From Arthrinium phaeospermum (lineage: Eukaryota; Ascomycota; Sordariomycetes; Amphisphaeriales; Apiosporaceae): a stretch of 64,000 nt of DNA. The position numbers and the translations under genes were made by a program. Shown here piece by piece: positions 49,390 through 59,286 of this stretch. Under the pieces are notes generated by a model. It did not search any database. It was not told where the DNA came from and worked only from the letters and a program-made list of their open reading frames with translations. The DNA lies in NCBI GenBank assembly GCA_006503535.1, contig QYRS01000012.1:124001-188000 (forward strand). Reading direction: 5' to 3'. How positions within the stretch are numbered: position 1 is the stretch's first letter; every line of letters begins with the position of its first letter.

Positions 49390-49821
49390 ATGGAAGTGAA
49401 AGCAGATGTAGAGAAGGCTGCTGGAAAGCACGGCAAACGCTCCTTAGATACAGTCCAAGACGATCAAAACCCAGAACCGCAAGCGACGCGTCTCTACTGC
49501 AGCACCCGGCTTGCTCGCCGCATAGCCGATTGGCTAGATCGGGTTCCTACTGCATCAAAAACCAGTCTAGATGTTGAGGGAGAAGAGACGGTAGCGGCAC
49601 CCCAATCGAGGACTATGTCTACCCAGGCTTGGCTGACGCCTGTGAAGACGGGTTGCGCAACGCACGGGTCACTACTTTCTATCGCGGCTGTGTTCCGCCG
49701 CCACATGCGAAGTATCTATGATTGGGGGAAGGGCCAGTGCTTAAGAGAGATACGGTATGCTCTCGAGTTCATAGTACAGGAGGACCGGAAGAGATGTGAC
49801 GCCATTCAAAGAAAGACGTAG
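49390..49821 (+). pseudogene. PD-(D/E)XK nuclease-like protein, paralog B, core deleted
   Basis: 143-residue open frame that joins the N-terminal part of the family (STRLARRIADWLDRVPT, about residue 38) almost directly to its C-terminal end (MRSIYDWGKGQCLREIRYALEFIVQED). The matching C-terminal segment in paralog A is IRSILNWGKGPRLRQILAALDFLVE and in paralog C LTNIMDWARGPRLDEIKEALDFLGE. Roughly 250 residues that include the D...ExK catalytic core are absent, so no nuclease activity is expected. The frame itself has no stop, so it might still be expressed as a small protein. The start at 49390 is the first in-frame ATG. An intron is not needed. Confidence 0.65.
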
Positions 49822-49959
49822 GCATGGCGGAAACCAAATATCAGACGGAACTCTAAGTTCTAGTTTCCTGAATATCTAATCTATTGAAATATGAATATAT
49901 ATACTTTTATACCAACATATAAGCTCGGAACATTAGTTCTAAACCACAAGGCTTTGTTA

Positions 49960-51456
49960 TTATGCCTCTGCGTTGGTACGGCGACGCTTCGTGTCCCGCG
50001 AATCTGGCGATGCACCCCGTTCCTTGGCTCTAACTGATTTCTCCTTCCGCTCTTGTTCACCAAGGAAATCGAGCGCCTCCTTGATTTCATCCAAACGTGG
50101 ACCCCTGGCCCAGTCCATGATGTTTGTAAGTACGCGACACAGCTCGAGGCGGTCGGTCGCGCTCTCTAGCCTGAGATTGGAGATCTTGCGCAAATAGTAA
50201 ACACTTATATCCTTGCCATCTTTATCCTTCTTCATCTCCGTCCACGATGCGAAAATCCGGACATCATCCTGGTTGACAACAGCACAGAAGACGGTGTTGC
50301 CCACTTTCTTAGCCTCTGGATATCCTTTCAATTGATCGTTCAACCTGTCAATCATCGAGACACAGGTGGCAGAAGCGCCTGCGCACTGATTCTCCCCGGT
50401 CTTGAGGCTGCCTTTATTGGGCCCCTCCACTTTGCATTCGACGACGAAGAAGGGAAACGCGAGATCGTAAAGGCTCAATTTACCCATTGGTGGATCCATT
50501 GTACCACCCGCTGTTCGTTGGGCTTCGGTAAAGCATCCCCATTCCTCATGGAGCGAGTAGCCATAGGCGAGGTCTGGTCGTGGTTCAGATACAGGGGGGT
50601 TGGCGTAACCCCCTGGTACATAGCCACGTGTGAAAGGGATTTGTTGTATCATGTCCAATCCATTTTCAATGGCGTCTTCCACCGCTGGAAATACATGCTT
50701 CAAGAACCAGCTATGCAATGTGGATTCCGGCGGGGCATCGTCAAGTTGCCACTCCTTTATAAATTTCACCGCCCATTTTGATAAAGGATGCTGCAGATTT
50801 AACGAGTTGAGTATCTCATTGCGAGCGTTGATTACCCACTTTGGGAGAACACGCTCGGCGTCGTCTGGGTCAAGGAAGTGGATGTTATTTCGTTTCAGGT
50901 GCGCTTTTCTGTAGTCAACCTTTTCAACCAATCGAGGTTTACCATTGGAGGTGGTTGCTGTCTTTTGTCGGTTGATATCTCCGGCACTGGTAAGCTCAAG
51001 GTTGGAACAATTCTCTTGTGCCATGTTTTCTCGATCGAACGGACCTGCGTCTGAACCTATACTTTTATAAGTGGCAAGGGGGGGAGCGGTTTCTGATGCT
51101 TCAGGCGAAATCTGCTCTATCCAGTCCGTTACGCGACTAGACACTTTCTCGGGGCAGAACTGTCGTTTAGCTGGTGATGTATAACTTAGCGTCTTTCGGT
51201 TTGAATCCTGGTGATGTCGTTTGTATGTGTTCGAATCTCTTTGCCGAGTCTCCCGGTATCCGTCGGCCTCCCGCTCCATTATGTAACCCAGAGTAGAACA
51301 ATCGGTTTGTAGTTCCTGTTCCAATGCCATCTTTGTCGCCGAAACCCCCATCTTTGTCGTCGAGCTATACTTGGGCGCAAGTCGGTTCTGGCGACAACAG
51401 CATGGCCGATGAGTCTTTGAGGCGATCGAGAGGTGATTTGAGTTGTCAGGAAGCAT
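49960..51456 (-). CDS. PD-(D/E)XK nuclease-like fungal protein, paralog C, intact
   Basis: Uncharacterised fungal protein with a restriction-endonuclease-like fold signature; biological role unknown. 498 residues from the MLPDNSNHLS methionine (51456-51454); a later Met (MGVSATKMALEQEL) is also possible. A Ser/Arg/Gln-rich N-terminal tail precedes SSRVTDWIEQISPE, the helix that starts the family's conserved region. Core motifs: EPRPDLAYGY (D295) and FPFFVVECKVEGPNKG (E340, K342 as E-x-K), followed by CVSMIDRLNDQL, a strand NTVFCAVVNQDDVRIFASW, and the C-terminal helix IMDWARGPRLDEIKEALDFLGEQERKE. It ends with a basic KRRRTNAEA tail, a probable nuclear signal. It faces two degenerate paralogs on the other strand, and its start also has TTTCAAACAAAGA upstream (51523-51535). 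Confidence 0.85.
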   Translation of the reverse strand: MLPDNSNHLSIASKTHRPCCCRQNRLAPKYSSTTKMGVSATKMALEQELQTDCSTLGYIMEREADGYRETRQRDSNTYKRHHQDSNRKTLSYTSPAKRQFCPEKVSSRVTDWIEQISPEASETAPPLATYKSIGSDAGPFDRENMAQENCSNLELTSAGDINRQKTATTSNGKPRLVEKVDYRKAHLKRNNIHFLDPDDAERVLPKWVINARNEILNSLNLQHPLSKWAVKFIKEWQLDDAPPESTLHSWFLKHVFPAVEDAIENGLDMIQQIPFTRGYVPGGYANPPVSEPRPDLAYGYSLHEEWGCFTEAQRTAGGTMDPPMGKLSLYDLAFPFFVVECKVEGPNKGSLKTGENQCAGASATCVSMIDRLNDQLKGYPEAKKVGNTVFCAVVNQDDVRIFASWTEMKKDKDGKDISVYYLRKISNLRLESATDRLELCRVLTNIMDWARGPRLDEIKEALDFLGEQERKEKSVRAKERGASPDSRDTKRRRTNAEA

Positions 51457-52006
51457 AGCCCATGGGCTTGGGTCTAGTTGGGGTTTCCAGCCCAAACGTT
51501 TCTCTGTGTTGCCAGCAATTATTCTTTGTTTGAAAGGAACTACCACAAAGAGATCCGATTTCAGCTTTGGGGGTCGGGGCCAACGCTTTGCGGGGCTGCG
51601 TCTCTTTGTTTACTGATCTTTACACGGATATGCAGAAGCACCTCGACCTGGTCCCGTGTCGAGCATGCTCCTGTTGACACACTGGTAATAGATATACACA
51701 TGTCTCCGCCACAGTGTAGAGTCTTTCCACTCGTGCTCTCGCTCGTCTTTCCATCGCTTCACGAGTTTGCTAACTGCTTATGTCCGATATTTGGTCGCTC
51801 CCAATTTGAACATGAAAATGGAGACATAGATATTGTTCCCGAGATTTTTGCTTGGTGTGATGGATAGTTAAATTCCGGATACGAGATGCGTGGGGCTATG
51901 CTTGAAGTTGTGCTACCTTTGACTCTCCTTCCATTGCTCTTTGCAATCATGAGCCAGACTGACCGGCCGACTTGTATAAGTACTTTTTACAGTCTGTATG
52001 CGAGCA
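51457..52006. promoter_or_regulatory. Upstream region of nuclease-like paralog C
   Basis: 550 bp. On the minus strand TTTCAAACAAAGA (51523-51535) precedes the chosen start by about 65 bp. No gene seen. Confidence 0.4.
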
Positions 52007-53860
52007 TCACAGGTGCGGGAGCATCTCGACCCAGTCGGGTGTCCAATACACCCCTATCGGCACTGCGTAAAGACTGATAAACGCCTCTGCCACTATGTAA
52101 ACTCTTGCGGCAACATACGACAACAGCAAACACCACATGCAGAAGACGAGGATGCCTGTGTCGAAGTAGTTGTCGCGCTTACGGAACTCGAGTAATTTGC
52201 CCAGGGTAAATGCCAGTACGCAAAATAACGGGTATCCCGTCATGATCACAATGGCCGAGCACCGCCACAGGACGGTCTCTGCATCCGTGCCGAACATGGT
52301 GTTCCAGGCGCTGAGATGAATGCCGCCGTACAGAGCGGGGAGGAAAAGCAGTAGTATCACCGACAGTCGCTGGCCAAAGAGCAACTGCATGTAAACGTTC
52401 GATTGCGTCCCTTCGGTCCCTCCACTTGCCGTGTTGCCAAAGTGGGAGTCTGCCTGGAAGGGGGACGCAAACTGTAGTGTTTCAGGCCCGCCCAACAGCC
52501 TCCGGTGCCAGCTTGTCGTTTTAGCATTTTTGTAGCCATTGTCACCCGAGCCATCATCAAGGCCCAAGATACGTCGCTGCAAGATCCTCGGTACGTCGAT
52601 AGCAACACTCTCGTCCAGCTTACGGGTCGCAGCTACCACTCGCTCAAGCATGGCGCAGTCTTGGGCTGATAGGAGAACAGACGGGGCAGTATTCCCTTCG
52701 CGGTTAAGGAAGCGGACTCCACAAGGGAGCGTCTCTCCTGGTTCGAGGAAAAACTTGTCTTGTCCCTCAAGCCTTCCTTCGAGGTCCACAGTTGGACGAT
52801 GCATCGGTCTACCGTCTTCATTTGTCTTCAAGCGGATGGTCCCGTCGTCATTTATCGAATGCAGCAGCGGCGTATACCCCGAGTCGACGGGGCTTATTAC
52901 GGTAACGAACTGGCTGTTTTGGGCCAGAAACTCGTACAGCATAAGGGCTTGGAGGTCGCGCGTACGTGGCAGGTCCAGGGGCTCCGGTGTGCTGACATCG
53001 AGTGGTTTCTGCAATCCTCAGACCGGCTCAGCTCTTTGCACTAGCGTCATCTTGAAATGGAGTCTTACCCGGAACCAAAAACTGTAGAAGAGGATGGCGC
53101 ACATCACGTGGACCATGGTATGAACCTCCAGTAGTGTGAGGGGAAGCCCATACACTTTACGCGTAAGACATTGCAGAACCATCCAAGTCACTTGGACCAC
53201 CACCACAGCCTTCTGTACCGCGTCGGCCTTGCTCTTGTCCTGGATTGTCTCTCTAGAGATGTAGATAAACTCATCCAGCCTGGCCAGGGCGAGGACACCC
53301 GAGGATGACAGGCTCTTGGTGGGCTTTGCATCGTTGAACGCGGAGTAGGGGTAGGGTCGTGCATTCCATTCGTGCTCCTGGTCTTCTTCCCATTGCTTTA
53401 CGTTCTCTGCTAACTGCTCGTATCCGAGCCCTGAACGCTTCCATGGTAGCCTGGACATGTGCGGTTTCTCCCACGGAGAGCCCCTGAACATTCCCAGTCC
53501 GTGGCAATGTCGGCATACGAAATCTGCAGACCGCCCATCACGACGAAGTGGGCATATCGCATATCGAACACGAACTGAGATATCCCTAGTTAGCGACGGA
53601 TAAATAACTCGTGTGTCCGCAGTATCATGATGGTTACTTGCATCTTTCCTGGAGACTTTGCTTCGGGCCTGGAGCTTCTGCAACTCCTTCATGAGCCACC
53701 TGGCTTCGAGGTACTGGGAGCAGGCGAGATAGAGCACGAGCTCCGGGGCAAAGAGTGCCGTGATTGCCCACTTAACCTTGAATTTGTCCATTATGGAGCG
53801 CTTCTTCGCATTTCCCGAGGCGATATTGAGGTGGAGCGCAGTGTAGATGCAAGCAGTCAT
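52007..53860 (-). CDS. Polytopic fungal membrane protein, 5' end uncertain
   Basis: Function unknown; belongs to a common fungal family of large membrane proteins. Proposed exons: from 53860 (or further upstream) to 53657, 53574-53519, 53450-53069 and 53008-52007; from the 53860 Met this is 547 residues. Landmarks: EARWLMKELQKLQARSK, YAHFVVMGGLQIS, LSSSGVLALARLDEFIYISRETIQDKSKADAVQKAVVVVQVTWMVLQCLTRKVYGLPLTLLEVHTMVHVMCAILFYSFWFRKPLDV, then four C-terminal hydrophobic segments (SVILLLFLPALYGG, WRCSAIVIMTGYPLFCVLAF, FDTGILVFCMWCLLLSYVAARVYIV). The 82-bp (53575-53656) and 68-bp (53451-53518) introns shift into and out of frame and restore YAHFVVMGG. Family-like sequence (SQNYRCTSDILWSCLLT) continues upstream of the 53860 Met to a TAG at 53972-53974. 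Confidence 0.75.
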
Positions 53861-55151
53861 AGTCAGGAGGCAGCTCCATAGGATGTCTGATGTGCACCGG
53901 TAGTTTTGCGACGAAACCCAGTGCGGTACGGGCTCCGTGCGGAGTGCGGAGAAGTTGTGGTCTCTGGTGAACTAGTCGAGTTGACCGCGGACCTTTCTAG
54001 CGGTGTCGGTGTCGGCCATGTCTGCTGGATTTATGTGGAAGCGACGGGTTGGATAAGCGGAATGTCTAAGATGTAACTAACCACTGATGACGATTACTAT
54101 GACAGTTCTTGGGTCGAAACAAGTTCCCGATTAATGGCAATGGGACTGGGCTGGGGGGTTCTTGTCTTTTGTCTCTCTAAAAGCGAAAATGGGGGGTTTC
54201 AGCTCCGGAGCCTTGCTGGAGCCTTGCTGTGAAATGGCACTAGATGTATGACTGCGACCTCTCGTGGCGGCTCAGCTGCAGCTCCTATTGGGTTGTCAGG
54301 GATCTCTGATAGCCAAAGACCTACATAGCCACCATAGCTTGGCCTGGTAAGCGCGTAGTTTAAGTAATTATGTTGACTGAGCCCCGTTGCCAAGAGCAAG
54401 TCACTAGCATCAAGTTCAAAAGAGTATGGGAGTACTCCGAAGCCGCCGTTAAATATATATCTATATATAGGCTGGCCCCCAAGCCTAAGCCCGATTACAT
54501 GTTGACACAAACATTGATGTATCTGGCAGGCTGATTTGAAGCACTGTGCAGCAGAAACCAGCCTGCAGGTGTAGTCTGGCAATATGATCATACCAACGCC
54601 CAGAAATCTAGAGTGAGCCTACCTTTCCCTAGTCCGCACGCGTATACATCAGACGCCCGCTCTCAACCATCTAAAGAAAAGTATCACCTCTTCCATTTGG
54701 CCTGCACCATCAAGACAACATTGGCTCCAAACTGCCGCCGGTAGCTCAACCTTGTCTCCCCCTCCGACCAATGGAGGAACATGTACTAGGACGTACCGCA
54801 GCACGAAACAAAATCGTGTGCGCAGACTCATGTTGCTTCATTGTGACGTATATATACTATATTCCCAATAGAGTGGGCCACTACATATATAAGTGTAGAC
54901 GAAGCTGAGCTGAGCTGTACTGTACAACAAGATAATTCGCGACGAAATACAAATGTGCATTTTCCCAGAGACCCAAACGTAATTGACCCAAGACCAAACC
55001 AAACCAGACCATAAGCAGAACACAAATCTTAGATGTCATGACCCTCGAACTTCATCAATTTCGTCATCATCTTCATCATCAACGTCATGACTGAGCAGAG
55101 CAGAGCATACCCTCACGCAGAGCGGAGATCGATAGTCGTTTCCACTCCCCC
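53861..55151. other. Upstream part of the membrane protein gene plus intergenic
   Basis: 53861-54019 carries the probable 5' coding part of the membrane protein, read on the minus strand from ATG 54019 but broken by TAG 53972-53974. From 54020 to 55151 I see no supported gene. Confidence 0.5.
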
Positions 55152-56687
55152 CTATTTCTGTAAGCGTCGCTCCATCTCCTTGCGGAGGTACTTCTCCCCC
55201 TCCTGCTTGATAATGGGCACGGCCGTCGACACCAGGAACCCGCCGGCCTTCTTGGCCCACGGCGGGACGGTGCGCTCCTTCTTCACCGCTGCGGCGCCCC
55301 GACCGCTGCCACCACCAACACCACCGCCGCCGCCAGAGTAGGTCTTGCCTCTGGGCCGGCGAGGGTCGGCCACCTCTTCGTAAGGGTCGCGCGGGTCACG
55401 AGGGTAGTGGCGCGCACCCCCACCCCGCGGCCCGCCGCGACGATCGTCGAAGTCGTTGTACGGATCTTGGGGATACGCCGCGGACCGTGCGCGGTGCTTA
55501 TCCTCGGGACCGCCACGGGCATGGCGCGTGGAGCCACTGCGCATGGGCATCGGCTCGCCACGGCCGCCGCTGTAGGGGTCGTCATCGTACCTGGCTTTGG
55601 GCGGGAGGCTGGCCCCTCGTCGGTGGCCCGGCGGACCACGCGAAGACGCCGAAGGGGCCGGCGGCGGCGGCTCGTACCGCCCACCGCCGCGCTCTGGTGA
55701 TGGTGGGCCCCTGTAGGCCGCTGGGGGCGGGGAGCGGCGGCGGGACGACGGGTGTGGCTCGCCTCGAGGAGGCGGCGGTGCCCCACCGCCGTAGCGATCG
55801 CCCCGATCCCTATCTCTGTTGTAATCCGGCGGGAGGCTCTGGCGCGCGGAGCGATCCTTGTTGCGACGGCTCTTGGGCGCGTCAGACGTGTACCCCCGAT
55901 CACCGCCATCGTCGTGGTATGCGGGCGGTGGCCTGTCGCGCGGTTTCCGAGGCTCCTCATGCCTGCGCCCCAAGCGTGCGGATGCGACGGCAGCGGCGCC
56001 AGCAGCGCCAGCTCCCGCGCCCAATGCGGCGGCATCATATGGGTCAGGCCCACCTCTGCGACCTGAGGCGCCAGGTGGAGGTGCTTGGCTGTCTCTTCCT
56101 GGCCCTCCCAACCCGTAGGGGTCGTTATCTTCGCCATCGTCGTAGATGGCCCTGTCGCCGCGCGACGACTTGAGGTTGCGGTGCGTCCTGCCCTCTTCCG
56201 CCTCGAACCCGTCTCGACGGGCACGGAAGTCCCGGAACTGCGGCCCGTCTTTCTCTTCCAAATCCGACACGCGGGTTCTGGGCTTGGGCCGACGAGCGGT
56301 GCTGCTCATCTTCTTGTCGGCGTCTTCGGGCGCGTACTCGACGCGGCCATCGCGGGGTCGGGTCCTGCTGCGGCCGGCATCTGGCGGCGGTGGGGGTGCG
56401 CCTCCACCACCGCGGGGCCTGCTGCTGTGGTGGTAGCGGGGGTCATCGTCGTCGCTGCTGTCGTCGAGCTCGGGCTCTTGGAGACGGACTTGGGAGTGCG
56501 AGCGGTGCCTGCGACGCGGACCGCCGCGATCTCTTTCGGCCGAGTCGACGAGGATGGAGCCTCTGCGCGGTCGGCGTGTGCTACCGGCGGGCTCCGGGTA
56601 GTAGGGATCGGCGGCAGAGACAGGAGGGGGGCCGCCGTAATCGTAGCCGCGGTCTCGCGGGGGTGGGCGGTCGTAATAAGACGCCAT
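55152..56687 (-). CDS. Low-complexity Arg/Pro/Gly/Asp-rich protein with conserved C-terminal helix
   Basis: Function unknown. Single exon, 511 residues, start MASYYDRPPPRDRGYDYGG. Nearly the whole chain is disordered: blocks rich in Arg, Pro, Gly, Tyr and Asp (RRPRRGSILVDSAERDRGG, DDSSDDDDPRYHHSSRPRGG, many DPY and RDRG units) and one Ala/Gly hydrophobic stretch (AAALGAGAGAAGAAAVASARLG, about residue 220). Only the last 45 residues look folded: ERTVPPWAKKAGGFLVSTAVP followed by IIKQEGEKYLRKEMERRLQK. This architecture, disordered body plus short conserved tail, recalls septal-pore-associated and other condensate-forming fungal proteins, but that is inference. Long antisense frames over the GC-rich body are shadows. 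Confidence 0.78.
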   Translation of the reverse strand: MASYYDRPPPRDRGYDYGGPPPVSAADPYYPEPAGSTRRPRRGSILVDSAERDRGGPRRRHRSHSQVRLQEPELDDSSDDDDPRYHHSSRPRGGGGAPPPPPDAGRSRTRPRDGRVEYAPEDADKKMSSTARRPKPRTRVSDLEEKDGPQFRDFRARRDGFEAEEGRTHRNLKSSRGDRAIYDDGEDNDPYGLGGPGRDSQAPPPGASGRRGGPDPYDAAALGAGAGAAGAAAVASARLGRRHEEPRKPRDRPPPAYHDDGGDRGYTSDAPKSRRNKDRSARQSLPPDYNRDRDRGDRYGGGAPPPPRGEPHPSSRRRSPPPAAYRGPPSPERGGGRYEPPPPAPSASSRGPPGHRRGASLPPKARYDDDPYSGGRGEPMPMRSGSTRHARGGPEDKHRARSAAYPQDPYNDFDDRRGGPRGGGARHYPRDPRDPYEEVADPRRPRGKTYSGGGGGVGGGSGRGAAAVKKERTVPPWAKKAGGFLVSTAVPIIKQEGEKYLRKEMERRLQK

Positions 56688-59286
56688 GTTCTTTCCTCAG
56701 GTGAAAATGAAAAGAAAAAGGAACGAGGCTGTACTTAATAGGTTTCTTCTTTTCGAGTTAAGGAATAATGCAGGCGAAGAAAGAAACAATTGTCAAGGGT
56801 AGGGATGGCTGGGATGTAGGGGGGTCAGATCATATTTCCACAGTCGGCAGTTGGTAATGGGATGCCTCGTTGCAGCTCGTTGCAGCCCGATGGAAGGGGA
56901 AAAGGAAAGAAGTTCGGAAGTGGTGTGGGAGCTGACCGCCTGATGGGGGTGATCGGCTGCCCATCTGACGTCATTTCGCGGCATCCGGCCAGGGTCCAGA
57001 TCGAGTCTCGAGTCTCAAGTCTCAGACAATGCCCAGAACAATCCATGGTGCTTATTTGTTTCTTTCCCTCTTCTAATATTATGGCGGCAATTGCTTACTT
57101 GACCGAGGCCTTGGTTATGAGAAGTTTGATCAATCCAGATGCCTGGGTGCGTTTCGAATACCCCGAGTGATGTTTTGCCGGGTCGAGTTTTCGTCTCGCA
57201 AGTTAGCACCTCCATCGCGATCGACCTTCTCCGCATCTTCTGTCGGCATCGCATAATGCCTGAGTGCACTGACCCAACGAACCCCGGAGGTTAGGCGCTA
57301 GGGGCTGGGTTCGGGGCTGCGTTAGTGGGTTCGGAAGCGACCAGCAGTGCCCGAGCCACCAGCTATTAGCCATTGGAACCAGCGCATGCGTCTCCGTATC
57401 CTATGATAACGGCCTGCAACTGCATGTCATCGTCGTCATTCAGATGGCGAGAATTTATGACAACGCAATAGCCATTACCCAGGGCCAGTAATGTCCCTCC
57501 CGCTCATGCCGCAGCTGCAGGTAAGCAATAAACACAAATCCCGTGGGCGCTTAGCAGCAACGTATCGTGGGGTACATACATGGTCACCCATCAATCGGCC
57601 ACCTCACAACGCACTGTTCCGCTTCCCATCGTCCTGCTCAAGGCCAAGGCCCTCTCGACGACGCATAATCTATTTCATGTGCCTGAGATTCAACGTACGG
57701 CAGCGCATTTCTTACCGGATAAAACGTCAACGTAAGTACATGGAGAGCGGCAGGCTATTAGCCGTTAGAGCCTCATTCGGAACGTGCGGTCTGGCCCATA
57801 TGCAGCCAGTCATGTGGGCAACGTTGGTACCCAAGTGAAACCCAGTCGCGTGAAGAGCGGGCTTGACGCTGCTTGTTGACGCAGTTTGTCACGCAGCATG
57901 CTCAAATCCCTCGACATGAGTCTGCCAAATGGTTCTATCATCCAGGTAATAAATGGCAAACCCAAGCAGCCGGCCATCAAGAGGAAAAAATTGATCACTA
58001 ATCGGCTTACTGACTGATATGCCATTCGTTCGTATGGTAAAAGGGGGAGATGAGTCTGGCTGCGACTACCATATCCGGATATCAATTTGCATTGTCTAGT
58101 GCTACACACCGCATCTCTGGTTCGGCATCATGGTAATCCTGCCTGAAACTTATGAATATTTGAGCAAAGGTACACAGCTCCTGATGGGCTACAGACATAT
58201 TATAGAGTGTATGGTTATATTATCCGGTTCAAGTAATGGACCAAAGTGGTATAAATCTCTGAAGACATGGTGAAGGTGGCATTTTATGACGGAGGGTAGG
58301 CTTTAGGTAGCCATAGCAGGTGCAATATTATCGTCGATCCTGTTCCCTTAGTACTAGAAAAAGTATATATACTGCACATTGCAGAGGCATGTGGGAAATA
58401 AGAACCCCTAATAATGATTGGAGTCTAAGTGGTAAATTGTAGCAGGGTGCTAAATGTGCTGGATAACGAAGCGGTCAGATACTTATTCCGTGGTTCGTGT
58501 TGGAATAAGTCGAGACGTCTACGCTATGCCAACGATAGCGACATAGATACATACTGTATAGCCCAGTCTGGGATACACATCCCCTAGGCTGTCTTTTACT
58601 GCCCCCCTATCAAAGAGGAAATCATGAGCTTTTACCACCATACTAGAAGCAAGTGTAGAGAATCTTTCCTTATTCCCCGAGACTTCAAGATGAAGCATAC
58701 GAGATATAGCACGTTGCCAGTCACTGACAATACATCCTAGACACACTGGCATGTCTCGGATAGCATATATCAAACACATGTAAGTCGACTCAATAAGACA
58801 TATCCTCCAGCGGTGACGAGATATACGTTCAAATTTGAACAATGGTAGCTCGCTCTATACTGCTCAGGCCACTTATGGTTTGCTGCAGATTCAGGTAGTG
58901 GGTGCAAGTTAACAAGTACAGTAAACGAGCATATATATATAAAAACATATGCATTGTCGTTAACATCAAGAGTCACACTTCATATTGCACTACATCCATC
59001 TTGAATGAACAGATCAGAACTGAATTGAGCTAGTAGGGTATATGTATCGTTCCAACAAACGCCGTGTGGAAAACCGCCGCCATCATAATCATCGTCACAG
59101 GCCCCCGGGCAAACTCCCCGAACATTAGTTTGTAAGTCTGTTATAATCTAAGCCAAGAAGAAGCTTCTCAGAAGCGGCTTATATTTCACAAATCCATGGA
59201 CAATCCACGTGTTTCTTTCATTTTCGGTTCTCTTTTTTTCGGGTTGTTTCTGTTTCCCGTCGGATAAGTACTTACCCATGTTGATT
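56688..59286. other. 2.6-kb intergenic region
   Basis: No supported gene. The part from about 58150 to 59000 is AT-rich with runs such as TATATATATAAAAACATATG near 58933. A 108-codon minus-strand frame (58519-58842) has faintly protein-like sequence but no family match. Could harbour decayed DNA. Confidence 0.5.

Noticed and set aside
55487..56173. Plus-strand frame opposite the low-complexity protein
   Set aside because: Shadow of Arg/Gly/Pro codons; no start context or conserved sequence.
58519..58842. Minus-strand 107-codon frame in the 2.6-kb intergenic region
   Set aside because: Faintly protein-like but in AT-rich DNA with no family match or introns joining it to neighbours.
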